Below are positions 7,976 through 17,847 of a stretch of DNA of 64,000 nt, one piece after another. Origin of the DNA: Paraclostridium bifermentans (GTDB taxonomy: Bacteria > Bacillota > Clostridia > Peptostreptococcales > Peptostreptococcaceae). Made by a program: the position numbers and the translations under genes. The DNA is taken from positions 2,232,001 to 2,296,000 of the forward strand of contig NZ_CP079737.1 of NCBI RefSeq assembly GCF_019916025.1, read 5' to 3'. The notes under the pieces were generated by a model that was given only the letters and a program-made list of their open reading frames with translations, searched no databases and was not told the origin of the DNA. Numbering within the stretch: the stretch's first letter is position 1; the number at the start of each line of letters is the position of its first letter.

Positions 7976-9661
7976 TTATCTTATATTTTTTGCAATTTGC
8001 TGTATAGTATTTTTAAAATTTAAAACACCATAACCCATTCTTACATTTGGATATTTATAAATATCTAGTCTATCAGCACCTACCATCAAATAAGTTTTTA
8101 TTACATCTGTAAAAATTAAGCTTTTGTTTAAATCACTTTGTGATATTAAAAAATCTACTATAAGAGCTGTTATGCCACTTGTAATGGAACTCGCTATACC
8201 AGTTCCACTAGCCTTTATATATGAATTATTTTTATAGCAACCCATTATATCTACGCTAGGTGCAACAATATCAGGCCTTATAGGAGTTTGATTAAGAGTC
8301 CCTACAGAAGATTCAATCCACATACTATCTGTTTTATTATTAAATCCACCTACCGCAATTACATTTTCAGTTGTTGCAAAAATAGTTGTGGAGGAGAAAT
8401 AGTTGGAATTTATAAACCTTGTATCTTTGTCTATTAAATTTTTATTTGGTAAGTATATATTATATTCACCTATCAAAATAAATTCTGGCATTAATCTTAA
8501 AGTCCATATACCTTGTTTTACATTATTTAATGAGATTATTATCTCTTCTGTTCCAGATTTTATCCATGGATAAATGTATTTACTACTATAGCTAGTTCCT
8601 TCTACATTAAAAGTTCCTTTATATACTTTTTCATCTGGAGCATATTGTATTGGATAACTTAGTTCTCCTGATGGAGATATTAACGTTGCTGAAATTTTAT
8701 CAGGACCAACGCAACTAATTGTTATATCTAAATTTTTTTGTTCTCCTACTTGTATAAGTATATCTTCTGATTCATCTATAGACTCAAACTTTCCACTATA
8801 GTGAATATCTGTATTACCTTCATTTCCTAAACCACTAATTAATATATTTCCTCCTTTTTTTAATTCTTTAAATGTATCTAAAAAATTCGTTACAATTACT
8901 GATTTACTTCTTTCTGCAACAGTTAGATTTATTATAAAAGTTTTCTTATAATTTTTTGATACCTCTACAATATATTTAACTGCTAATAAAAAATCACTTA
9001 ACTCATAGCTCTTAATTCCTTCTTTGTATATATCCTCATATTCTCTTAACTTTACAATTACTAGCTCGCTTTTAGGAGATATTCCTTTATATAATTTATT
9101 TTCATTTCCATTTCCCGCACATATACCGGCAGCTATTGTTCCTGTACCAATAAAGTCTTTTGTCAAACTATCATCTTTTAATTTTATATATTCATTAATT
9201 AAGTCTCTTTTAAACTCACTTCCTAAATTTATATTATCTGGAGGTTTTCCAATTTTACTACCTTGATCCCATATCGAAATTATTTTGCTACTTCCATCAT
9301 TATTTATAAAGTCCGGATGTAAATAATTTATACCTGAATCAATAATTGCAATAACAGTATCTTTTCCATATGCTGTTATATATGGATTTTGATCAATATA
9401 ATTTGCACCTGAAACTTCTCTTGGAGATTCTCCATTATCTGTAAGTTCACTCATCTCTATAAGTGAACTTACAGGTCTTGAAACTGTCCAATCATATATA
9501 GCCTCAAATTTATATAAATTAGAATCTAAAAATTTTTCATCTATATATATTATTGCTATTTTTTCATTTAATATATTATATTCATTAATGTTGTTAGATT
9601 TTAATTCTTCCTCAAGTTTTAGCTTTTCTCCATTGTATGTAACAATATATGATTTTAGCAA
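7976..9661 (-). CDS. cspC: CspC-type subtilase pseudoprotease (copy 1)
   Basis: About 561 residues, close to the 557 of C. difficile CspC. A prodomain (to residue 65) is followed by a subtilase fold containing a jelly-roll insert. The Asp motif IAIIDSG is kept (Asp near 109), but the His position reads GTGTIAAG (Thr near 176) and the Ser position reads SGTGIASS (Gly). This Thr/Gly pair is the same loss reported for C. difficile CspC, a pseudoprotease acting in germinant sensing. A TTG start is used; the second TTG (9661) matches the paralogue at 22242-23927, and AAGGGGG lies upstream. It follows the CspBA-like gene by about 20 bases. Confidence 0.9.
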   Translation of the reverse strand: MLKSYIVTYNGEKLKLEEELKSNNINEYNILNEKIAIIYIDEKFLDSNLYKFEAIYDWTVSRPVSSLIEMSELTDNGESPREVSGANYIDQNPYITAYGKDTVIAIIDSGINYLHPDFINNDGSSKIISIWDQGSKIGKPPDNINLGSEFKRDLINEYIKLKDDSLTKDFIGTGTIAAGICAGNGNENKLYKGISPKSELVIVKLREYEDIYKEGIKSYELSDFLLAVKYIVEVSKNYKKTFIINLTVAERSKSVIVTNFLDTFKELKKGGNILISGLGNEGNTDIHYSGKFESIDESEDILIQVGEQKNLDITISCVGPDKISATLISPSGELSYPIQYAPDEKVYKGTFNVEGTSYSSKYIYPWIKSGTEEIIISLNNVKQGIWTLRLMPEFILIGEYNIYLPNKNLIDKDTRFINSNYFSSTTIFATTENVIAVGGFNNKTDSMWIESSVGTLNQTPIRPDIVAPSVDIMGCYKNNSYIKASGTGIASSITSGITALIVDFLISQSDLNKSLIFTDVIKTYLMVGADRLDIYKYPNVRMGYGVLNFKNTIQQIAKNIR

Positions 9662-9682
9662 CAATAATCCCCCTTATTAAAT

Positions 9683-12133
9683 TTACTTTAATTGATTAAA
9701 TATTCCTTTTATATCTAAAATTCCATATCCATAAATATTATTAGGATATTTTAATTGTTTATCTCGTTTTGCTCCTCCTTTTAAAAAGGTTCTTATTTTT
9801 TGAACTACAGATTTATTTTTATAGTTTTTATCAACAAATGTATATTGCATAATTAAAGCTATTCCTCCTGATGTATATGATGCTGCAACTGAGCTTCCAG
9901 TAATTGTACAATACGATTGCCCTGGATACGGAGCAATTATATTAACTCCTGGACAAACAATATCAGGGCTAATGTTTCTTGCTACAGCTCCTATTATTGG
10001 ACCTCTTGATGAGTTTGCCCATATACTGTTATTTAGACTGTCATAAGTTCCTACACTAATAGCATCTCTATATCCTGCTGGAAAATTTATTGTGCATTCT
10101 GGACTGTTTACCCTAAATTTAGTTTTAGATCCTATTAAATCTTTATTTGGCAAATACAAATTATAAATTCCATTGGTTATAAATTGTCCAATTAATCTAA
10201 TTTTCCACGTTCCTTTTTTTGCATTTAGTAATCTTATAATTGTTTGTTGCTGTCCTCCATACGGCATTGGATATATCGACCATATACTATAACTTGTTCC
10301 TTCTAAGTCAAATAACCCGTCCATTACGCTATAATTTGATACAGAGGACAACTTACTTTCTTCTCCTGATGGGGATATTATTAATACATTTGATTTATCA
10401 GGTTTATTTATCCATAAATCTATTTCTATTTCAGCTTCAGCTTCATCTAATTCAATTTCTATATCTTTAATGTCTCCTTTAAACTCAATATTTCCAGTAG
10501 CATGTGTGGTTCCTTTCCCCTCATTACCTGCTCCTACAACATCGCAAATTCCATAATCATAAAAATTATCATTTTCTACAATAGTAGTTCCTATTGCAAT
10601 AGATTGATTACTTCCCAATGTTATATTGTTAACTAAGGGCATATTATTTTCTTTTGATTTCTTATACATGTAATTTATCGCAGCTTCTAGTGTTGCACTA
10701 TTATAAAATCCATTTATTTTCTTTAATTTAACTATTATTAATTCACTTTCTTGTGCCACTCCTGAAAATTCATTTTTTACATTACCTAAGCCTGCACATA
10801 ACCCACTAAGAGCCGTTCCTATTCCTTCCTCGTCTCTAGATAAATTAGGATTTTCTTCTTTTATAGCTTTATTTATATCTTCTCTAGTATACTCTGTTCC
10901 AATATTAAACTCATCAGGAGGATTACCTTCTTTTGTTTGATCCCATAAATATCTGATTTTAGATGTTCCATCTGGATATATAAAGTCTGGATGTAAGTAA
11001 TCAACTCCAGAGTTAGCAATTCCAATCAAAACGCCACTTCCATTTACATTTATATTAGGATTTGTTTTAAAATAATTTGCACCTATTTCTTCTGTAGCAA
11101 CAATTCCATTTTCTATACCTCTACTTATAGTAGCTAGCTGTGACATTTTTGTGTATCTTTCAATTGAATTTATTCCGTTTAGTCTATATAGTTCAGAAAA
11201 CATATCTATATTGTTTTTGTCTATATATATAACTCCAAAGTTATTACTTATTTTGTACAACTTAACTATATTTTTAAAGTGTATTAATTCTTCTTCTATA
11301 TTTTCATTAAAATATATATTAAATAATGCAATATACTTGTTAAAGTCAATTGTATCAATATCTCTAACTATATTAGCATTTTTTGAGTTAATCACTCCAT
11401 TGAACATAACTATATGTTTACTAAAATCACTTTTTGGTAAATAATTTATATGTTCTATATTTTTTACTTTCAAGTAAATTTCTGGATTGTTTTTTTTCAA
11501 GCTATTATTTTGAAATGTAAGATTCCACTTTCCCTCTTCTATATTTTTTCTACTTTTCAATGTGATATTTAAATTATTTTCTTTAATGTAACTAGTAGAT
11601 ATATAAGTTCTACCTACAAAGTACTTGTTACTTTCTTTTTTTATATTTTTAATTTTACACTTTGATGGAGTTACTAAATCAATTGAGTTTGGATTTACGT
11701 TAAATATATCTATTTCTAATTCACTTATTCCACTTTCAATTTCAAATTCAAATTTATTCTTTTTTCTATTATTTTCAAAACCTATGTCTTTTTTAAGATA
11801 TAGATTTGATGTATATCTTTCTGCCAAACTAAAATATTTTTCATAAAAAAAACTTGGTACTTCTAAATCAACTATAATAGGTGTTTTAAATAATTTACCT
11901 TTTTCTAATATAAACCCAACTTCTTTTATTATGTAATTAAATTCGGTTTCTTGAAAAAAGCCGCTTAAATTTATAAATACTCTATTAAATTTCTCTATAC
12001 CGCTCTTTTTATATTTTAATTTCATATAGTTTTGTATATCCAAATCTTTATCTAAAAATTTGGATATTGTCTTAATTTTTTCATATATATTAACGTTGCA
12101 TTCATCATATTCTAAAATAGCTTTGCAGTATAT
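9683..12133 (-). CDS. cspBA: CspBA-like fusion with degenerate CspB half (copy 1)
   Basis: About 816 residues against roughly 1130 in C. difficile CspBA. The C-terminal 500 residues are a CspA pseudoprotease: Asp replaced by Asn (IANSGVDYLHPDF), His by Ala (GIGTALSG), Ser kept (TGSSVAAS). The N-terminal 290 residues resemble a CspB remnant: no D/H/S motifs, only an INLS strand and a jelly-roll ending KSRKNIEEGKWNLTF. The first canonical start (TTG at 12043) has no ribosome site, whereas GAGGGGGG sits six bases before an in-frame ATA at 12133-12131, and the intervening sequence is open and matches the length of the paralogue. I therefore propose the ATA start; if wrong, the start is TTG 12043. 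Confidence 0.8.
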   Translation of the reverse strand: MYCKAILEYDECNVNIYEKIKTISKFLDKDLDIQNYMKLKYKKSGIEKFNRVFINLSGFFQETEFNYIIKEVGFILEKGKLFKTPIIVDLEVPSFFYEKYFSLAERYTSNLYLKKDIGFENNRKKNKFEFEIESGISELEIDIFNVNPNSIDLVTPSKCKIKNIKKESNKYFVGRTYISTSYIKENNLNITLKSRKNIEEGKWNLTFQNNSLKKNNPEIYLKVKNIEHINYLPKSDFSKHIVMFNGVINSKNANIVRDIDTIDFNKYIALFNIYFNENIEEELIHFKNIVKLYKISNNFGVIYIDKNNIDMFSELYRLNGINSIERYTKMSQLATISRGIENGIVATEEIGANYFKTNPNINVNGSGVLIGIANSGVDYLHPDFIYPDGTSKIRYLWDQTKEGNPPDEFNIGTEYTREDINKAIKEENPNLSRDEEGIGTALSGLCAGLGNVKNEFSGVAQESELIIVKLKKINGFYNSATLEAAINYMYKKSKENNMPLVNNITLGSNQSIAIGTTIVENDNFYDYGICDVVGAGNEGKGTTHATGNIEFKGDIKDIEIELDEAEAEIEIDLWINKPDKSNVLIISPSGEESKLSSVSNYSVMDGLFDLEGTSYSIWSIYPMPYGGQQQTIIRLLNAKKGTWKIRLIGQFITNGIYNLYLPNKDLIGSKTKFRVNSPECTINFPAGYRDAISVGTYDSLNNSIWANSSRGPIIGAVARNISPDIVCPGVNIIAPYPGQSYCTITGSSVAASYTSGGIALIMQYTFVDKNYKNKSVVQKIRTFLKGGAKRDKQLKYPNNIYGYGILDIKGIFNQLK

Positions 12134-12260
12134 AAAAATCCCCCCTCAGTAAATTCTTCTATCAAAATATTATATGTGTATTTATTAATGTAATGATAGT
12201 TTTGTCACTAATTAATATGGGTAATCTTTTTAATATACATAATTTTTAGGTGGTGGAAAC

Positions 12261-14186
12261 ATGAGAAGCATAATATCAAAAACAATTATTTTTATAGGTA
12301 TGATTCCTACTGCATTTTTCTTTAAAGAATTTTTCGGAATGGATAATATGTTGATTGGAATAACAGGGTTTATGGCTGCTATTAATTTAATAGACAACGA
12401 CTATACAATAAACCCTATAAAAAATACAATTAAGTTTATCATTATAGAATTATCAATAGGGTCTTGTGCTTTTATAGCCGTAATATCTCCTTCTTTAACT
12501 TTAATATCCACTTTTCTAATTGTATTTGCTGTAGTTTATATATTTACATATGATACTACTAAGCCTATATATATGCCCTTTGTTTTAGGATATTTGTTTA
12601 TGGTTTATTTTCCTATTAAATCATCCATTATACATGTTAGGATTGAAGCCTTAATATTATCGGCTTTACTTATAATGTTTGTTCAATTGATTGCTAATAA
12701 AAATAAGTTTTGGAATAAATCAAAGCATCAATTATGCAAAGACATAGGATTGATAGTTGATGAAATAGATATTTTAATTGCTAAAGAAAACTTAGATGAT
12801 TTCCAAAAAATTAGTTTTACTTTAGATAATGATTTAAAAAATCTATCTCAGTCACTATATTCTAGAAAAGAAAAAACTTTTTTAATTTCAGATACAAGTA
12901 GACTTTATTTATGTATTACTCAAATATTAGATGGTGCTAATTCTATTTTAGAAAAAATAGTAGATGATAAAAATAATCTTAAAAATAACACTAATGAGTT
13001 AAAGATTTTAAAATATTTATTTTTAGATATATCTAGCTTTTTAAACAAAGAAATAGGTCTAATTGATTTAAAAGATAAAGTATATACATACATTCATAAA
13101 GATAATAAAAATGAATTTGATAACTATATATCCTATGAGTTAAAGCAAAATATGACTCTTTTAGATGATATATTAAAAAATATATCAAGTGGAGGGTTAT
13201 CTACTAGTGATAAAAAATATGGAGTTCCTGGAAAGGTAAAAGATATAGAAATTATAAGAAGACGCTTTAATAGAAATTCACTTAGATTTACTTTTGCATT
13301 TAGAATAGCTTTATGCGTTAGTTTAGGAGCTTTTATTGTTAATTACTTTAAATTATATGAAGGTAAATGGCTAGTTTTCACTTTAGCTTCAGTCATACAA
13401 CCTTATATAGAGTCTAGTGAGTCGAAAATGATAGATAGGATAAAAGGTACTCTTGTAGGGGTATTTATATTTGAAGTGACTTTTCATATTGTAAAAAATG
13501 TAGATGCAAAAATGTTTATAACATTTTTTTGCGGTTATATAAGTAATTACTTTAAAGATTATTCTAAAAGAATGACCTTCATGACAATATTTGCATTAGG
13601 TATAGGTTCTACTCACAATAATTTTAATATATTATCATTTGACAGGATAAAATTCATTTTAATAGGATGTATTTTGGCATTTATAGCTACTCGAGTTATT
13701 TTTCCTTATAAAATTAAAGATGTTACATTTAATTTAGTAAATAGCTCTCTTGATTTAAATAAAAAAATAGTTAATTTATTAAAAGATTTAAAATTTAAAG
13801 AGTTATATCATTCTAAAATTGACAGCTATGATTTAAGAGAACTAGTTTTAACTAATAGGTTAACAAATGATAAAATCAGCATAAATAATAATACAATACG
13901 TTGTGATGAAATTAATAAGTTTTTATATAGTGAGCGAGTTATAATGAGTAATTTAATACTTCTAAAAAATAGTATTTCAAATGATAGAGTTAAATCATTA
14001 GATATATGTGCTACCTCTATTAAAATGCAACAGTATACAGATGGAAAATTAGATAAGGATGATATGTTAAAAGAATTATATTCAATTGATAACTTAGATG
14101 ATAAGTTAATTTTTATGAACATATACGAAATCTTTAATAACTTAAAAATTGCTCAAAACTTTTCAAAGTTAGTATGTTCAAACTAA
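12261..14186 (+). CDS. FUSC-family membrane protein (aromatic acid exporter-like)
   Basis: 641 residues. Two hydrophobic blocks of several membrane segments (residues 5-145 and 360-490) each precede a soluble helical domain, the layout of the FUSC/YccS/YhfK family. The second block has the family hallmark region FAFRIALCVSLGAFIVNYF ... GKWLVFTLASVIQPY ... RIKGTLVGVFIFE. Members are proposed exporters of aromatic acids or other small organic acids; the substrate here is unknown. It is divergent from the csp operon, with GGTGG before the ATG, and ends at a shared terminator with the corrinoid operon. Confidence 0.85.
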   Translation: MRSIISKTIIFIGMIPTAFFFKEFFGMDNMLIGITGFMAAINLIDNDYTINPIKNTIKFIIIELSIGSCAFIAVISPSLTLISTFLIVFAVVYIFTYDTTKPIYMPFVLGYLFMVYFPIKSSIIHVRIEALILSALLIMFVQLIANKNKFWNKSKHQLCKDIGLIVDEIDILIAKENLDDFQKISFTLDNDLKNLSQSLYSRKEKTFLISDTSRLYLCITQILDGANSILEKIVDDKNNLKNNTNELKILKYLFLDISSFLNKEIGLIDLKDKVYTYIHKDNKNEFDNYISYELKQNMTLLDDILKNISSGGLSTSDKKYGVPGKVKDIEIIRRRFNRNSLRFTFAFRIALCVSLGAFIVNYFKLYEGKWLVFTLASVIQPYIESSESKMIDRIKGTLVGVFIFEVTFHIVKNVDAKMFITFFCGYISNYFKDYSKRMTFMTIFALGIGSTHNNFNILSFDRIKFILIGCILAFIATRVIFPYKIKDVTFNLVNSSLDLNKKIVNLLKDLKFKELYHSKIDSYDLRELVLTNRLTNDKISINNNTIRCDEINKFLYSERVIMSNLILLKNSISNDRVKSLDICATSIKMQQYTDGKLDKDDMLKELYSIDNLDDKLIFMNIYEIFNNLKIAQNFSKLVCSN

Positions 14187-14237
14187 AAAAGAAACTGCAA
14201 TTAAATTTTATTAAAATTTGATTGCAGTTTCTTTTTT
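14186..14237. terminator. Bidirectional intrinsic terminator
   Basis: AAAAAAGAAACTGCAAT and ATTGCAGTTTCTTTTTT with A/T-rich inner pairing, between the converging FUSC gene and the corrinoid operon. Confidence 0.85.
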
Positions 14238-15105
14238 AATTAATCTCTACTATATAAATTTGTGAATTTTTCAAATTATATTGAGTCCTTTTCATGCAAT
14301 TGTTACCTATAATCTTGACTTTTTTACTTTCTATCATATTGCAGATAGCTTCTCCATAGGTTAAACCACTTTCATATTCAACTTTTATAAATTTACATTT
14401 GTTTAAATTAAAAAGTGCTGAAGATGTCTTCCCACATATATGTATTACACCTTCTCCAATGCATTCTGAGGCTCTATTTAATATGTTTATAGTTGTTTCA
14501 CTAACTACTTCTTCATATACTTTTGCCCCAACAATATTTATATCTCCTACTGGGTCACTATAAGATATTATCTTAGCTCCTTTTTCATATCCTTTAACTA
14601 TATAATTAACTATATTATCCTCAATAATATTCATTAACTTGTCTATACAATCAAGGTTCTTTCTAACCCCTTTGTAAAAATACTTTAAGTCTACAAGTAA
14701 AGATATAATTGTCATAGGTCCGCAAACATTCAAAGTTACTATTTCATTTTTTGAACTTAGTATGCTTATTGATTCTAATAATTCTTTTATCCTTCCATTG
14801 TCAAAATCTATATTATCTAATTTAGATAATTCTTCTAAGCTAGAAAATGCATAAGTTCTTGACCTAGGACAGTTCTTTTCATCTCCTAAGTTTATACTTG
14901 CACCAAAAGCTTCAGCCTCTACTGTAGTACAAAATGGCAACTTGCAAATACTATCTTTTCTATAATCTTTTAAACTTTTAGATATGTATGCTATATCATT
15001 GGCATTTTTATGTAAATTAGGAAAACTTAAATTAGAACCCTGTATTATCTCTAATGGTATATTTTCATTATCTATCTGATCACATTTAAACTCTAATTTT
15101 TCCAT
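14236..15105 (-). CDS. UroD/MtaA-superfamily protein, last gene of corrinoid operon
   Basis: 289 residues, about 50 shorter than the other two family members in the operon. It keeps the N-terminal family block (FCTTVEAEAFGASINLGDE), the LNVCGPMTIISLLVD region, a SDPVGDINIVGAK block, and the zinc-binding His-x-Cys (VIHICGKTSS) plus a later Cys (IGNNCMKRT). These are the ligands used by MtaA/MtbA-type enzymes that move methyl groups from methylcorrinoid. The C-terminal helix is short, so it may be a diverged or regulatory homologue. It starts eight bases after the CobW-like gene stop. Family is firm, substrate unknown. Confidence 0.8.
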   Translation of the reverse strand: MEKLEFKCDQIDNENIPLEIIQGSNLSFPNLHKNANDIAYISKSLKDYRKDSICKLPFCTTVEAEAFGASINLGDEKNCPRSRTYAFSSLEELSKLDNIDFDNGRIKELLESISILSSKNEIVTLNVCGPMTIISLLVDLKYFYKGVRKNLDCIDKLMNIIEDNIVNYIVKGYEKGAKIISYSDPVGDINIVGAKVYEEVVSETTINILNRASECIGEGVIHICGKTSSALFNLNKCKFIKVEYESGLTYGEAICNMIESKKVKIIGNNCMKRTQYNLKNSQIYIVEIN

Positions 15106-15113
15106 ATTTCCCC

Positions 15114-16028
15114 CTATATAAAAGTCTTTTTTAATTCTTCAAACTTTAACTCTGTTCCTATTATACAAAGTTTAGGACAAATTTTTAAACAACTTTTTTT
15201 AATGTCATATTTTCCATTTACATAATTGAACTCCAATAGACTATTTCCACTATTTACAAAACCTTTGCATCTTATTATTTTACCTAAAGACTGTGTTTCT
15301 AAAATTCCAAAGATTTTTTCTATATCATTTATAGAATATGTTTTAATAGGCATTAAAGCTATAGATGAGATTTCTTTCATGCTTTCACTTATATCTTTAG
15401 TTTTTATTTTTTTTATATCTTCATCGCTAAAATGAGCTAACTCATTAATATTTTTAATTGTTTCATAAAATTCTTCACTATTCCAATCTTCATAAATTAT
15501 GTATGAGTTTTCATTTATATTTTTCAATGAATTAATTACACTATTTAAACTTTTATGATCTATAAGTTGAGATTTACTTATTATTATTGTCTTAGCATTT
15601 TTTATTTGATCTTCATAAAATTCACCGAAATTATCTATATAATCGAAATAATTGACTCCATCTACCACAGTAATTATAGAATTTAGCTTTAAATATTTTT
15701 TAAGCTTTTTATCATTAAGCATTATTAATATTTCACTTAGCAAACCTACTCCAGTTGGCTCTATTATTATTCTATCTGGATTAAGTTTTTCTACAATTTC
15801 CTCTATAGTGTTTTTAAAGTTTAATTTTATACTACAGCATATACATCCATTTTGAAGTTCTATAACTTCTAGTCCATCTTTTTTTATAAGTTCTCCATCT
15901 ATTCCTATTTGTCCAAATTCATTTTCTAAAACTACAACTTTTTCATTCTTATTATCATTTAACATTTTTTTTATAAGCGTAGTTTTTCCAGAACCTAAAA
16001 ATCCAGATACTATATCTATTTTTATCAT
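15114..16028 (-). CDS. CobW/P47K-family GTPase (metallochaperone)
   Basis: 304 residues. Walker A GFLGSGKTTL at residue 11, the family metal-binding motif GCICCS near residue 65, the switch stretch IIEPTGVGLLSE near residue 91 and a SKSQLID guanine-specificity element. COG0523 GTPases load metal ions such as Zn or Co into client proteins, or serve corrinoid and nitrile hydratase systems. Placed between the corrinoid reactivator and a zinc-dependent methyltransferase homologue, it may supply their metal or cofactor. The C-terminal CobW domain is present but short. The start ATG is preceded by AAGGTG. Confidence 0.88.
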   Translation of the reverse strand: MIKIDIVSGFLGSGKTTLIKKMLNDNKNEKVVVLENEFGQIGIDGELIKKDGLEVIELQNGCICCSIKLNFKNTIEEIVEKLNPDRIIIEPTGVGLLSEILIMLNDKKLKKYLKLNSIITVVDGVNYFDYIDNFGEFYEDQIKNAKTIIISKSQLIDHKSLNSVINSLKNINENSYIIYEDWNSEEFYETIKNINELAHFSDEDIKKIKTKDISESMKEISSIALMPIKTYSINDIEKIFGILETQSLGKIIRCKGFVNSGNSLLEFNYVNGKYDIKKSCLKICPKLCIIGTELKFEELKKTFI

Positions 16029-16039
16029 TTAATCACCTT

Positions 16040-17836
16040 TTAAAATTTTAAGCAGTCTGTAAATAATCTTTCATATCCTTCTTTTGTAGATAGTTCAAAA
16101 TAATTTATATCACTTGCTATAAAATCCATATTTTTTCTAATGTCCTTAGATAATAAGCTCATAATAGCTCCTGTTTTTGAAGAGTTCCCTATATATGTTA
16201 TCCTATCTTTAAGCTCTTTTGGTATTATACCAACCCCAACTAAACTTTCTATGCTTAGGTGCTTACCAAATTGCCCTGCTATTATTACTTCATCTAATTC
16301 ATTTATTTCCATATTAACTTGATCTGCCAATGCGTATATGCCTGACAAAATAGCACCCTTAGCAAGTTGAACTTGTCTTATGTCTTCTTGAGTTATAGAT
16401 ATTTCCTTATCAAGTTTAGATATTATAAATCGTCTCTTTTTATTTTCATCTACTATGTAATCACTTAAGTGACTTATTTTTTCATTATCTTTCACAACAT
16501 CTTTTTTTGCTATACGTCCTGTTTTTCCTATAAGCTTTACTCTTGCTAATTCACTAATTGCATCAACAATTCCACTTCCACATATTCCTACAGGCTGCTG
16601 ATTTCCTATAGTATTGATACTTATTTCATTTCCAATTTTAATATTTTCAATAGCTCCATCTCCAGCTCTCATTCCACAGCTAATATTCATACCCTCTAAT
16701 GCAGGCCCAGCTGCACATGAACAAGATACCAACTCACCTTTTTTAGATAAAACCATTTCTCCATTTGTACCTATATCTATAAATAATACATTTTTATCTG
16801 TCTCTTTTAAGTTACTAACACACACACCGGCTACAATATCAGCACCTATATAACTAGATACGCCTGGAAGTAAGTACACACTTCCAAACTTAGATATTTC
16901 TATACCTAAGTCTTTAGCTCTAATATTTTTACTTTTCACAAACGTAGGTGAATATGGAGATTTCCCTATAGACATAGGATTAATATTTAATAATACATGC
17001 ATCATAGTTGTATTTGCAGCTATTGAAACTTCATATATATTAGATTCATTTATAGAGTTTTTGCTGCATAGTTTTTTTATTAAATCATTTATACAATTTA
17101 TAATTAATTTATGTAAAGTTTCTAATCCATTTTCTTTGTTCTTGATAAAATGAATACGAGATAAAACATCTAATCCATATTCTTTTTGTGGATTTATTTC
17201 ACTTTCAGAACTTATTTCACATTTATTTTTAACATCAATTAATGAACAAACCACAGTTGTTGTTCCAATATCTATAGCAACTGAATATAGTTTATCCTGT
17301 GTATCATTTACTTCTATTCCTATTAATTTTTCATCTATATACACACCTGTACATTTTTCACATTCAAATATATTAGGTATATCTTTCAATAAGTAGTAAT
17401 CATCTTTAAAATTACATTTAAAATGTTTTTCAAGTATTTCTTCATAAGGTATGTTATTATCTAGAGTAGGTTTTTCTATATCATATACTTCTTTTCTAAG
17501 TAGTGGTTTTTTTTCAAAATTTGGCATGTAGCCATCTGATAATATCTTATGATTTGTATTTTTTTTATCTAAAAATTCTATGTATATATCACCTTGAGGA
17601 TAAACTAAACATCCTAACCTTACTTTATTATCAATTTCATCTCTAGATAAAAATTTGAATTCTTCATTAGTTAAAGAATTAATATTTCCACTTAAAACTT
17701 TAACTTTACACTTCCCACATAGTCCCTTTCCACCACAAGGACTTTCCATACCTAAGTTATTACTTTGTATTATATCTAAAAGATTTCTCCCGACTTCAAA
17801 TTTATAACTTTTGTCCCCATCATATAAAAGACTCAT
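16040..17836 (-). CDS. Reductive activator of corrinoid proteins (RACE, RamA/AcsV-type ASKHA)
   Basis: 598 residues. The N-terminal ferredoxin-like domain has the 2Fe-2S cysteines CGGKGLCGKC (residues 35-44) and a further Cys in LGCLVYPQGD. The rest is an ASKHA ATPase (DUF4445-type) with phosphate-binding blocks VAIDIGTTTVV (about residue 187) and LFIDIGTNGEM (about 348). These proteins use ATP and low-potential electrons to reduce Co(II) corrinoid back to Co(I) after accidental oxidation. It lies between the MtaA-like gene and the CobW gene in the same operon as its expected client, the corrinoid protein at 18869-19546. Confidence 0.92.
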   Translation of the reverse strand: MSLLYDGDKSYKFEVGRNLLDIIQSNNLGMESPCGGKGLCGKCKVKVLSGNINSLTNEEFKFLSRDEIDNKVRLGCLVYPQGDIYIEFLDKKNTNHKILSDGYMPNFEKKPLLRKEVYDIEKPTLDNNIPYEEILEKHFKCNFKDDYYLLKDIPNIFECEKCTGVYIDEKLIGIEVNDTQDKLYSVAIDIGTTTVVCSLIDVKNKCEISSESEINPQKEYGLDVLSRIHFIKNKENGLETLHKLIINCINDLIKKLCSKNSINESNIYEVSIAANTTMMHVLLNINPMSIGKSPYSPTFVKSKNIRAKDLGIEISKFGSVYLLPGVSSYIGADIVAGVCVSNLKETDKNVLFIDIGTNGEMVLSKKGELVSCSCAAGPALEGMNISCGMRAGDGAIENIKIGNEISINTIGNQQPVGICGSGIVDAISELARVKLIGKTGRIAKKDVVKDNEKISHLSDYIVDENKKRRFIISKLDKEISITQEDIRQVQLAKGAILSGIYALADQVNMEINELDEVIIAGQFGKHLSIESLVGVGIIPKELKDRITYIGNSSKTGAIMSLLSKDIRKNMDFIASDINYFELSTKEGYERLFTDCLKF

Positions 17837-17847
17837 AAAATCCCTCT

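Noticed and set aside
12041-12043. TTG at 12043 as start of CspBA copy 1
   Set aside because: No ribosome site nearby and a strong one stands 97 bases upstream with an open frame between; kept only as the fallback start.
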